Shown one piece after another: positions 7,411-16,000 of a stretch of 23,899 nt of DNA. A program made the translations under genes and the position numbers. The notes beneath the pieces are model-generated. The model had not been told where the DNA came from. It worked only from the letters and a program-made list of their open reading frames with translations, and ran no database searches. The number at the start of each line of letters is the position of its first letter. Position 1 is the first letter of the stretch. The DNA comes from a virus, in the IMG/VR virus record IMGVR_UViG_3300037508_002051, positions 1 through 23,899 of that record, one strand, 5' to 3'.

Positions 7411-9063
7411 TTAAGATTCACAGTTTGTACAAGCTAAAATATTACGCGCTAGTTCTTGTGCTGGATTGGCGCTTCGTTGATAATAAAAAGTTTTAATTCC
7501 TAATTTCCATCCTTCTATGAGAAGATCGCTTACTTGTTTTGGCGGTATGTCTGGTCCAATCATTAAATTCAAAGATTGAGACTGATCTATATGTTTCTGT
7601 CTTTGGGATGCTTGAATAATAATTTCTTTCTGACTAATTTCACCAAATGTTTTAAATACTTCTTTTTCATTATCAGATAAGAACTTTAGATGTTGAACAG
7701 AGCCTCCTTTAACCAAGATACTCTTCCAAACTGTTTCATCGTTTTTATTATATTTTTTGAGAATTTCTTTTAGATGAGGGTTCTTATATGTGAATTTTCC
7801 TTTTGCTAAATTCTTAACAAAATAATTACTATTCAATGGTTCTATGCTAGGACTTACTTGCCCCAATATAAAACTACTACTAGTTGTAGGAGCAATGGCT
7901 AATGTTGTGACGTTTCTACGACCATATCCTTCGAGGATAGGAGCTTCTCCGAATTTTTCTGCTAATTCTCTTGATGCTTTGTCTGATCGTTCTCTAATAG
8001 TTTGCCATATATTAGCATTAATTAGTTTAGCTTGCATACTTTCAAAACTTATCATTTTGCTTTGAAGATACGAATGCCATCCCAATACTCCCATGCCTAA
8101 TGCTCTATGATTTAGAGCAAAGTTTCTGGCGCTCTTCATAAAACGAATATTCTCTGTTTTATTTACAAACTCTTGATTAACACTGTCTAAGAAATATATA
8201 AGAGTTTCTATTGCATCTGTTTGTATTATTTCGTCCCAATGAAGCAGATTAAGAGAGCTTAGAACACAAACAAAACTATTATTTTCGTCTGATGCTAAAC
8301 TAATTTCTGAACATAGATTACTACTATTTATTTTTATATTCTTGTCTTTATAAGCTTGTGGGGCGTTATTATTTACAGTATCATAAAAGAATATGTATGG
8401 ATATCCACTTTCAAATCGTTTTTGAATAATTTTAGCCCAAATTTTTCTTTTATGTTTGTCTCCTTCAACCATGCTATTCATCCATTCATCAGTAATGGTA
8501 ACGCCAATACTCATATTTTGAATAGGATGACCCTCATTACGAATTTGTAAAAATTCTTCTATATCGGGATGCTCCACAGGTAAATATGCGGCAAAACTTC
8601 CTCTTCGTGCTGATCCTTGACTAATCACATCTGCTACTTTATCAAACAATTCCATAAAGTGAACAGGTCCGCTACTTTCTCCACCAACACTAATACTTGC
8701 GCCTCGTGATCTTAATTCACCAAAATAACCACTAGTACCACCACCTAATTTGCTCATCATGCCAACTTCGGCCACTTTATACAGGATACTGTCCATTCTA
8801 TCTCCAATATGAGAATTGAAGCAACTAACCGGTAATCCTCGGGAATTGCCATAATTGGTCCATACTGGAGTGGACAATGAGTAAAATCCTAAACTCATAT
8901 AACGTTCAAATTTTTCTGCAAAACCCGGAATGTTTAATAGTCTCTCAGAGTTTTGCGATATGTTTTTTATTCTATCTTCTGGAGAAACGCCTTGTTCAAG
9001 GTATCCTCTTTCTAAGAATAAGCGACTATGCGAATTAAGCCAATAGTACGGTTGCGTTGTCAT
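7411..9063 (-). CDS. nrdA: Class I ribonucleotide reductase, alpha subunit
   Basis: This is the catalytic subunit (550 residues) that reduces ribonucleoside diphosphates to deoxy forms. Active-site residues are visible: C81 (PVSCFNS) and C266 as the redox pair, N249-C251-E253 (SNLCSEI) with C251 the thiyl-radical cysteine, radical-transfer tyrosines Y527-Y528 (FYYQRSANP), and a C-terminal C545/C548 shuttle pair (CTNC). APTTSSSFILGQVSPSIEP (391-409) is the usual nucleotide loop. The protein begins directly at WLNSHSRLFLERGYL, so the N-terminal ATP-cone that gives dATP feedback in longer NrdA proteins is missing. The start ATG at 9063 follows AGGA. The gene is downstream of the beta gene, the reverse of the common nrdAB order. 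Confidence 0.97.
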   Translation of the reverse strand: MTTQPYYWLNSHSRLFLERGYLEQGVSPEDRIKNISQNSERLLNIPGFAEKFERYMSLGFYSLSTPVWTNYGNSRGLPVSCFNSHIGDRMDSILYKVAEVGMMSKLGGGTSGYFGELRSRGASISVGGESSGPVHFMELFDKVADVISQGSARRGSFAAYLPVEHPDIEEFLQIRNEGHPIQNMSIGVTITDEWMNSMVEGDKHKRKIWAKIIQKRFESGYPYIFFYDTVNNNAPQAYKDKNIKINSSNLCSEISLASDENNSFVCVLSSLNLLHWDEIIQTDAIETLIYFLDSVNQEFVNKTENIRFMKSARNFALNHRALGMGVLGWHSYLQSKMISFESMQAKLINANIWQTIRERSDKASRELAEKFGEAPILEGYGRRNVTTLAIAPTTSSSFILGQVSPSIEPLNSNYFVKNLAKGKFTYKNPHLKEILKKYNKNDETVWKSILVKGGSVQHLKFLSDNEKEVFKTFGEISQKEIIIQASQRQKHIDQSQSLNLMIGPDIPPKQVSDLLIEGWKLGIKTFYYQRSANPAQELARNILACTNCES

Positions 9064-9091
9064 TTAAAGTCCTATAAACCATTAATAATGA

Positions 9092-10063
9092 TTAAAACAA
9101 AGCCTCTATATCAAACGATAGAGCCTTCTTAGAATATTCTACTGGGCGAGAATGAAAAAAATCGGTCATATTATTACCAAGAATTTGTTCATCAAACCAC
9201 AGTGTTTTGGATAACAATTTTTGATCAATATCGAATACCGGCTCGTATCCTATTTGATCTAATGATTCGTTTAGCCTATTTTTAATAAACTCTTTGAGAA
9301 GATCGGCATTTAAGTTTTCTTCTCCATAGCCATTAACAATCCAATCGATTATTTCACATTCATATCTAACTGCTTCTTTAGACTCATGAATAATCTTATC
9401 CTCTAATTCTTTATCAAATAGTTCTGGATATTCTTGTTTGATAGTGTTTATTATTTTGATACCTATCATAGCATGAAGATTTTCTTCTCTGCTAGTATAT
9501 TCAACTTGTTTATTTGTGTCTTTAAGTAAATTCAAGAATCTGCCAAAATAACTAATAGTATAAAATTGAGAAAATAATGCTATGTTCTCAACAAACAGAG
9601 TAAATAAAATAAGAGAGTAAATAAATTGTTTTTTATTGTCTTGATGAAATTTATGTAAATGCTTACGAAGATAATTTACTCTGCCTTTAATAATATCTAA
9701 TTCTAGAATTTTTTCAAAGTTATCATCTATACCCAAAACCTCCAAAAGTCTTTCATAGGCATCACCATGAATAACTTCCACATGAGCCATTGTGTAGCCC
9801 AAATCATTAAGAGAAGGATGTGGTAAATTATCACCAAGTTTGGCCCAAAATTTCTTTACGCTAATTTCTAATTGACCAATGGTTGATAATGCTCTAATAA
9901 TAATCTGTTTTTGTTGTTCTGTTAAATTTACTCTAAAATCTTGAACATCGCTGCTAAAATTAAATTCGCGATGAGTCCAAAATCCATTATGCATAGCTTC
10001 TATAAAGTCTTGGGTCCAAGGATAATTGTCGGGTTTTCTGGAAATTTGTTCGTCGAATATCAT
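9092..10063 (-). CDS. nrdB: Class I ribonucleotide reductase, beta subunit
   Basis: This 323-residue ferritin-like subunit makes the tyrosyl radical used by the alpha subunit. Metal ligands fit the family: E66 (QLEIS), E96 and H99 (EVIH), E159 (FVEN), and E194 and H197 (EENLH). The radical tyrosine is conserved as Y103, four residues after H99 as in NrdB of E. coli. The C-terminal tail SFDIEALF should dock on NrdA. The ATG at 10063 overlaps the stop of the 50-codon ORF upstream (ATGA), so translation is probably coupled to it. Both catalytic subunits look intact, so the reductase is predicted to be active. Confidence 0.97.
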   Translation of the reverse strand: MIFDEQISRKPDNYPWTQDFIEAMHNGFWTHREFNFSSDVQDFRVNLTEQQKQIIIRALSTIGQLEISVKKFWAKLGDNLPHPSLNDLGYTMAHVEVIHGDAYERLLEVLGIDDNFEKILELDIIKGRVNYLRKHLHKFHQDNKKQFIYSLILFTLFVENIALFSQFYTISYFGRFLNLLKDTNKQVEYTSREENLHAMIGIKIINTIKQEYPELFDKELEDKIIHESKEAVRYECEIIDWIVNGYGEENLNADLLKEFIKNRLNESLDQIGYEPVFDIDQKLLSKTLWFDEQILGNNMTDFFHSRPVEYSKKALSFDIEALF

Positions 10064-10212
10064 AATGGTTTTCTTTCTTTTTTTACTAAAATAGCAGCTA
10101 AACCTAATATAGTTAAAGTTGTAAATTCTTTACCGATAGGATTAAAGTTTTCTATTAGATATAGTTGTATAAAATATATGGTAGATAAAATATAAAATAG
10201 GGTAATCATCAT
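10060..10212 (-). CDS. 50-residue membrane microprotein between dCMP deaminase and nrdB
   Basis: This short ORF fills what otherwise looks like a 145 bp gap. It opens with ATGATG, whose first ATG overlaps the dCMP deaminase stop (ATGA at 10212-10209), runs without a stop for 50 codons, and closes with TGA overlapping the nrdB ATG (ATGA at 10063-10060). The product has a hydrophobic segment at 3-18 (ITLFYILSTIYFIQLY), a polar loop with NFNPIGKEF, a second hydrophobic segment at about 31-42 and a basic tail KKERKPL. It would be a small two-helix membrane protein with a positive-inside end. No family recognised. Perfect fit on both sides and coupling to nrdB support it as a real gene. Confidence 0.72.
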   Translation of the reverse strand: MMITLFYILSTIYFIQLYLIENFNPIGKEFTTLTILGLAAILVKKERKPL

Positions 10213-10691
10213 ATTACACCATTCAATTGTCTCAGCCACTCAAGATTCGGGTCTATATAAAAAATTTTCATACCACTCATTTCAACGAACATATTGAATC
10301 TATTTTTTGCATCATCATCGAATAAAATTGTACCGTGATCATCTATCATATAGACTGTATCTATACCTTCTTGGTGTAGCGCTATTATACAATCATTACA
10401 ACATTGGCCAGTAACGTAAGCTGTACCACCATCTGGTCTAACAACACAATTAGCAAGAGCATTTCTTTCGCTATGTACCATCCAATGGTATTTTTCCGGT
10501 CTTGTTAAAGGCAATTGGCTATCATCCAATCCTTTGGGAAATCCATTGTATCCAACACCAAGAATACGATTTTGCTTATCCGTTATAATACATCCGTGTT
10601 GTGTATGAATATCGTGACTTCTTTGAGAAACCACCCTGGCTAATCCAAGAAAATAATCGATCCACGACGGTCTGTTTTTTGAGTGTGTCAT
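10209..10691 (-). CDS. dCMP deaminase
   Basis: This 160-residue deoxycytidylate deaminase makes dUMP for dTTP synthesis. Zinc and catalytic residues are H73 and E75 (VHSERNA, a HAE variant), and C98 and C101 (QCCNDC); the proline normally before the first cysteine is replaced by cysteine. GVGYNGFP (46-52) is the nucleotide-binding turn. The N-terminal SHDIHTQHGCII corresponds to the usual SRDPSTKVGAVI stretch. It is the first gene of the nucleotide-metabolism block, begins at the ATG at 10691, has no clear Shine-Dalgarno sequence, and lies right at a consensus-like promoter. Its TGA overlaps the microprotein start. Confidence 0.95.
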   Translation of the reverse strand: MTHSKNRPSWIDYFLGLARVVSQRSHDIHTQHGCIITDKQNRILGVGYNGFPKGLDDSQLPLTRPEKYHWMVHSERNALANCVVRPDGGTAYVTGQCCNDCIIALHQEGIDTVYMIDDHGTILFDDDAKNRFNMFVEMSGMKIFYIDPNLEWLRQLNGVI

Positions 10692-10697
10692 TCATGT

Positions 10698-10725
10698 ATT
10701 ATACTCTAATTCACTGTCGTGTCAA
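10698..10725 (-). promoter_or_regulatory. Strong sigma70-type promoter for the nucleotide-metabolism operon
   Basis: On the minus strand TTGACA (10725-10720) and TATAAT (10703-10698) are both perfect consensus hexamers, 16 bases apart. The -35 box lies in the last codons of the glycosyltransferase gene. The ATG of dCMP deaminase begins 7 bases after the -10 box, so the expected transcription start falls at or next to the start codon. It would drive dCMP deaminase and the genes down to dnaB, probably by host RNA polymerase. Confidence 0.75.
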
Positions 10726-11641
10726 CTGTTTTTTGTACGATGGCTGTTTTGCGAACGAAATCGTATGTTTGAACACGTTTGGGATTCATATGGTGCCATT
10801 CTATAGTAAAATTTTCTTTAGAGTCATCGAGAATTTTACCATAAACATTTAAATCTTCTTGTAAATAACAATCATTATTATATAATTTCACCATATGAAA
10901 AATACCATTTGGAGCTTTCTTATTTAAGATATTGATAGTTTTATGTTTGACTGTTGCAAACTTTAAATTATTATAGCCAATAATATATCCAAATATTCTT
11001 TCTAGAGCATGAGAATACGTTCCGTCGGTTTTTTCTTCAACTTTATTTATTTCTCTCGATAATAATTTTTGAAGAACATCTTGATATGGTATAAAATAAT
11101 TTTTAAATATGTTTGTTTTGCTCATGAACATATTACCACCAAAAAAAGAATAATTTTTGATATTATCATAATCAATTTTTAGTATATCACATATTTCTCT
11201 AATTTGTTTTGAGTGATAAGATTCGTTATCGCTAAGTAATAAGTTTTGATTTCCAATAGCCCCATACTCAGGAGACAAAATAGTCTTATAATTATGCCAA
11301 AAAATTTTTTTACTACCTAAAAAATCATGCAGTAGCACATGTCTCCATTCAACTTGATTGTACGCTCCTAATAAACTTTTTTTACTATGCAATTTAATAA
11401 AATATGGTTCTTTTACATTTGGTAATATTTGTAAAAAAGAAGCTACATCGGCTCCATAATTTTTATGAAAACTGATAGTTGTTTTAAAATTGTTTTTAGC
11501 AGAATGTACTATATCTTTTTGTTGGCCGTGATCTTCTGATAGAGCTAAATATAAATAGATATTATCTTTAAATGGGGATAGTAATTTTTTAAAATCTTTC
11601 CAAAGATCCGGATGATATAAATAAAGACACACCGCTATCAT
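10706..11641 (-). CDS. RgpF-like glycosyltransferase
   Basis: This 311-residue protein resembles rhamnan synthesis F (RgpF) family glycosyltransferases. The visible signature is KNYGADVASFL (60-70), YFIKLHSKKS (80-89), EWRHVLLHDFLGS (98-110), then SFFGGNMFMSK (about 164-174), which in this family lie around the sugar-nucleotide pocket. No signal or membrane segment is present, so it would act in the cytoplasm. It follows three Thr/Ser/Pro-rich virion-type proteins on the same strand. Sugar addition to those stalks, or to host surface polymers, is a reasonable inference but not shown. The ATG at 11641 has no clear ribosome site and lies 14 bp after the previous stop. Confidence 0.82.
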   Translation of the reverse strand: MIAVCLYLYHPDLWKDFKKLLSPFKDNIYLYLALSEDHGQQKDIVHSAKNNFKTTISFHKNYGADVASFLQILPNVKEPYFIKLHSKKSLLGAYNQVEWRHVLLHDFLGSKKIFWHNYKTILSPEYGAIGNQNLLLSDNESYHSKQIREICDILKIDYDNIKNYSFFGGNMFMSKTNIFKNYFIPYQDVLQKLLSREINKVEEKTDGTYSHALERIFGYIIGYNNLKFATVKHKTINILNKKAPNGIFHMVKLYNNDCYLQEDLNVYGKILDDSKENFTIEWHHMNPKRVQTYDFVRKTAIVQKTVDTTVN

Positions 11642-11655
11642 AGATTATTAATTTA

Positions 11656-13002
11656 TTAAGTTGAAAAACAAACATTTGTATTTTTTGTAGCAACATTGTA
11701 TATCCATCTTAAAAATCTTTCATTATTACATCCATATTTAACAAATGTATATTCTGGATATGCTGTAATAACTTTATTTACTTCCGATTCAACATTATTG
11801 AAATATTGGCCAAGACTGCCTGATTCGTCTATAAAAACTAGAATTCTTGATCCTGGAGGAGGAATTGTTTCCCAACGATTTCTATCTAGAAAACTATTAT
11901 TTTTTATCCAGTTATCGTCGAGTCTTGATCCATTAATTAAACACCGATATCTTGTATCTGTGGGGGTTCTAGGGGACCAAATAAAATTTTTAGGTCTAAT
12001 AGGACATAAACTAGGAGTATATGCTCCTTCTGGTTGAACAGGGAATAGTGGTTCTGGTACACATGATATGATTCGAAATCCATTAAAATTAACTGATCTT
12101 TTACAAAAAGAATGAAATATTAATATTTTATTAAAATCAAAGTTTGATGATATAGTATTAATAGCTGCTATATCTGTTTCCCACAATCCACTAGCGCCTC
12201 CTTGAGCATAATCTGTTGCTCTTGTTATTATTCCACTACTATCTTCGTATCTTGTTGGATATAATTGTCCTGCTTGAGCGCATTCTGCCCAACTATTGAA
12301 TTCAGAGTACAAAGTATATCCCCTCCAATTCAAAAGAGACGGAGGACCCGCCCATCTTACATATCCTTGTGGATTAATACATTCAGGATTTGTAGGATCC
12401 TGTAAGCATTGCCAATTATTTGATTCGTCAATAAACATTAAGATATAATCATTCGGTGTTATATTTAATGGTTGTGTTGGCGTTACTGTTGGGGTAACAG
12501 TTCTAGTTTGAGTTGTAGTAATAGTAATAGAAGGAGTTATGGTTTGTGTTGCACTAATAGTGGGACTAAGCGTTGGTGTCGGAGTAGCGCCACTGGTCGA
12601 TGATACAGTTGGCGTCTGAGAGTTGGTGGCTGTGATAGTCGGCGTAATCGTTTCTATCGGAGTATTTGTAGGGGTATTTGTAGGAGTGGAAGTTGCTGTG
12701 ACGGTATTTGTTGGAGTAATTGTTTGAGTGACTGTATTTGTCGGGGTTGCTGTCGTAGTAATTGTATTCGTTGGGGTGGCTGTTGGGGTAATTGTATTTG
12801 TAGGAGTGACTGTCGGAGTAACTGTGTTTGTGGGAGTGACTGTCGGAGTAACTGTGTTTGTGGGAGTGACTGTCGGAGTAACTGTGTTTGTGGGAGTTAT
12901 GGTTGCTGTAAGTGTAGTGGTAGGAGTATAAGTTGGTGTTATTGTTGGGGTTATAGTTGGTGTAGAAGACGGTATTATTTCACAACATTTTATATTTTGC
13001 AT
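11656..13002 (-). CDS. Thr/Pro-stalk protein with VWA-like MIDAS motif
   Basis: This 448-residue protein starts with MQNIKCCEIIPSS, followed by a Thr/Pro-rich stalk (about 12-178) of TPTNTVTPTV-type repeats and a Cys-containing globular part (about 180-448). Near the C-terminus, RILVFIDESGSLGQ (386-399) matches the D-x-S-x-S MIDAS motif of von Willebrand A domains. A similar strand YILMFIDESNNW (186-197) opens the globular part, so it may be a duplicated or split fold. Eight or more cysteines suggest disulfides outside the cell. The N-terminal KCC-x-IIPS motif is shared with the 1102-residue protein at 17963-21271. Likely a virion surface fibre or decoration protein. No clear ribosome site upstream. 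Confidence 0.85.
   Translation of the reverse strand: MQNIKCCEIIPSSTPTITPTITPTYTPTTTLTATITPTNTVTPTVTPTNTVTPTVTPTNTVTPTVTPTNTITPTATPTNTITTTATPTNTVTQTITPTNTVTATSTPTNTPTNTPIETITPTITATNSQTPTVSSTSGATPTPTLSPTISATQTITPSITITTTQTRTVTPTVTPTQPLNITPNDYILMFIDESNNWQCLQDPTNPECINPQGYVRWAGPPSLLNWRGYTLYSEFNSWAECAQAGQLYPTRYEDSSGIITRATDYAQGGASGLWETDIAAINTISSNFDFNKILIFHSFCKRSVNFNGFRIISCVPEPLFPVQPEGAYTPSLCPIRPKNFIWSPRTPTDTRYRCLINGSRLDDNWIKNNSFLDRNRWETIPPPGSRILVFIDESGSLGQYFNNVESEVNKVITAYPEYTFVKYGCNNERFLRWIYNVATKNTNVCFST
12803..12892. repeat. 30-bp tandem repeat, three exact copies
   Basis: Three identical 30 bp units in the stalk of the MIDAS-motif protein, each coding for the ten-residue unit TNTVTPTVTP. Degenerate relatives continue on both sides. 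Confidence 0.9.
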
Positions 13003-13017
13003 AAATATAAGACTATT

Positions 13018-16000
13018 TTAGGGAATAAATTGAATACTTTGTCCGCCAACATATGGCGATTGTGTCGGAGTAATTGTTGCGGTAATCGTTGGTGTTATTG
13101 TTTGAGTAATGGTTGGCGAAATACTAGGAGTAACTGTTGGGGATGCGCTAGGCGTTTCTGTTGGAGTAACTGTTGGGGATGCGCTAGGTGTTTCTGTTGG
13201 AGTAACTGTTGGGGATGCGCTAGGCGTTTCTGTTGGAGTAACTGTTGGGGATGCGCTAGGTGTTTCTGTTGGAGTAACTGTTGGGGATGCGCTAGGCGTT
13301 TCTGTTGGAGTAACTGTTGGGGATGCGCTAGGCGTTTCTGTTGGAGTAACTGTTGGGGATGCGCTAGGTGTTTCTGTTGGAGTAACTGTTGGGGATGCAC
13401 TAGGTGTTTCTGTTGGAGTAACTGTTGGGGATGCGCTAGGTGTTTCTGTTGGAGTAACTGTTGGGGATGCGCTAGGCGTTTCTGTTGGAGTAACTGTTGG
13501 GGATGCGCTAGGTGTTTCTGTTGGAGTAACCGTTGGTGACACACTATTTGTTGGAGTAGCCGTTGGTGACACACTATTTGTTGGAGTAGCCGTTGGTGAT
13601 TCTGTTGGCGTGGCTGTTAATGATGATGTTGGCGTCGGAGATAAGCCTTCAGTTGGTGTTATGGTTTGAGTAATAGTAGGAGTAATAGACGGTGTTTGTG
13701 TTGGGGTAGGAGTAAACAAGCAACTAATATTCAAATTATTAGGCAGACTAGTAGAGCAAATACTGTTGATGATTAATCTAGCATCGCCACTATTATTTGC
13801 ACATACTGGTTCTGGTATGCTGTCATATTGTGTGCTATATTCCCAATATCCGCTATTCCCCCACCCATTTTTTCGTGGACTATAATACGCTGCTTTATAC
13901 CATTCATTGAGATTTGGAATAGTATAAGAACCACTATTGTGAGGAACTATATTTAAAGCGCTGTGTATATTATTAGATATAGAGCCGCTTATTGTATAAG
14001 ATCCGTTTTCGGTAGTAAAAGCATTTGGCGTAATACCATCATTGTTTAATGTCTGATATCCAGTAGGCTGTCCATTATGTAGCCAGTTACAATATCTTGC
14101 GGCATTAAGCCAAGATATATAATTAACAGGTTTATTACTAAAATTTATTTTTGGTTCATAAGAATAAGGGGCGGTTAATCCTATCCTTAATATTCCTCCA
14201 TAAGGATCTCCAGACATAGCAGTATTGTATAGATTATATGTATCATATGTTGCGACACTATTTAAAAATTCTATATAATTACAATTAGTAATAAGATGTT
14301 TATTTATTTGATAAAAATAATTAACTGATCCTAATTCATTTATTGGGTCCGCTATATTGCCCGTATCGTTTACTGTTACAAAACTAGATAAATTTAAAGG
14401 ATTTCCTGTTGTTACTATTCGTAATCCTATGTTTTCACCAAAATCTGGTATTTCTATTTGTTCTACATCTTTAATACTACTACTATCTGTTTCAAAGTCA
14501 CCTCCCAATATAATAACTAAATCATTAAAAAAAACAATTTCTGCGACATTTCCATTTTGATCATATGTTCCATAATAACTTGGTCCACCGTTACTTCCAA
14601 CGGTTGTAACATTTCCACTTACGCTGCTATTCCAGTTGCCAGATGTTGCAAAATTAATTGTATTAGATAAAGGGGCATATTCTGCTGGTGTTGATGTTAT
14701 TGTTGGTGTAGGAGTTGATGACTGTGTTGGTGTGAGAGATACAGATAAGGATGGGGTCAATGTGTTTGTTGGAGTGACCGTTTGAGTTTCTGTGGGTGTT
14801 GAGGTTAGTGTCTGTGTTATTGTAGATGTCGGGGTAGTAGTGGGAGTCTCCGTCGGGGTTGGAGTAGAAGTTGCTCCGGATGTTGGTGTTGGCGTGTTAG
14901 TTTCGGTTATTGTTGGAGTTATGCTTTCTGTCGGTGTCGGTGTTGGAGTTATGCTTTCTGTCGGCGTTAGCGTTGGAGTTGCTGTTGGGCTTTCTGTTGG
15001 GGTTGGTGTCGTGGTTTCCGTTGGAGTTGGTGTTTGGGTTTCTGTCGGAGTAACTGTTGGAGTTTCTGTCGGAGTAACTGTTGGAGTTTCTGTCGGAGTA
15101 ACTGTTGGGGTTTCTGTTGGAGTAACTGTTGGAGTTTCTGTCGGAGTTGCTGTTGGGGTTTCTGTTGGAGTTTCGGACGGTGTCAGAGTCGGGGTTTCTG
15201 TAGAAGTTGTTGTCGGCGAAGCATTTGGGGTTATGGTTGATGTAATGGTTGGTGTTAAAGTAGGAGTTGATGTGTTTGTGGTGGTGATTGTAGGACTAAC
15301 AGTAACAGAAGATGTAATTGTATTTGTAACGGTATTGGTTGGAGTTAATGTTGTTGTTGGTGTAAAAGTCGGAGTGATTGTTGGTGTTGTTGTGATTGTT
15401 GGGGTCAGGGTTGTTGTTGGTGTTTGACTTACAAGTATAGAATTTTCAAAAACATTAATAATTTTATTATTTAGTTTAGCACCAGACAAAATAAATCCTT
15501 TATATTTAACAATAATATCTTCTCCACCATATACTCTAGAATCATAAATTAATTGACCAAGTTTAATTCTATCGCATGAAGTTGTTGTGACGGTTGGTGT
15601 TACTGTTGGTGTTTTGGTTATGGTCGGAGTTATTGTCGGTGTTATGCTCGATGTAGGCGTAACAGTAGGGGTTCTAGTTAATGTTCTCGTAGGTGTTCTA
15701 GTAATAGTGGTAGTGGTTGTTGGTGTTCTGGTTGGAGTACTTGTTTTGGTGGGAGTTATACTATTAGTAATTGTTAATGTTGGAGTAACTGTTGGTGTTC
15801 GCGTTACTGTTTCTGTGGGTGTAATAGTTTGAGAAGGAGTGAAAGATGGTGTAAAAGTTGGAGTAACAGTATTGGTAGGACTAATGCTAGGCGTTGGAGT
15901 AGGACTAATACACACATTAGGAGAATCTATAGTATTACTAGCTACGCCAATAGAATTTGCTGAAACTTTATCTGGGACAGAGTCGCTTTGAGTGGCATAT

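Noticed and set aside
12071-12084. tRNA T-loop-like sequence GATTCGAAATCC
   Set aside because: Lies inside a coding region, and no acceptor or anticodon stem can be folded around it.
13139-13534. CRISPR array
   Set aside because: The 36 bp units are directly adjacent with no spacers, are in frame with a coding gene and there are no cas genes.
12724-15832. Long plus-strand ORFs rich in Val/Gly or Cys/Trp/Ser (for example 13109-13669 and 14792-15427)
   Set aside because: They are shadows of the Thr/Pro repeat arrays on the minus strand; repeated DNA without stops opens several frames at once. No ribosome sites or independent features.
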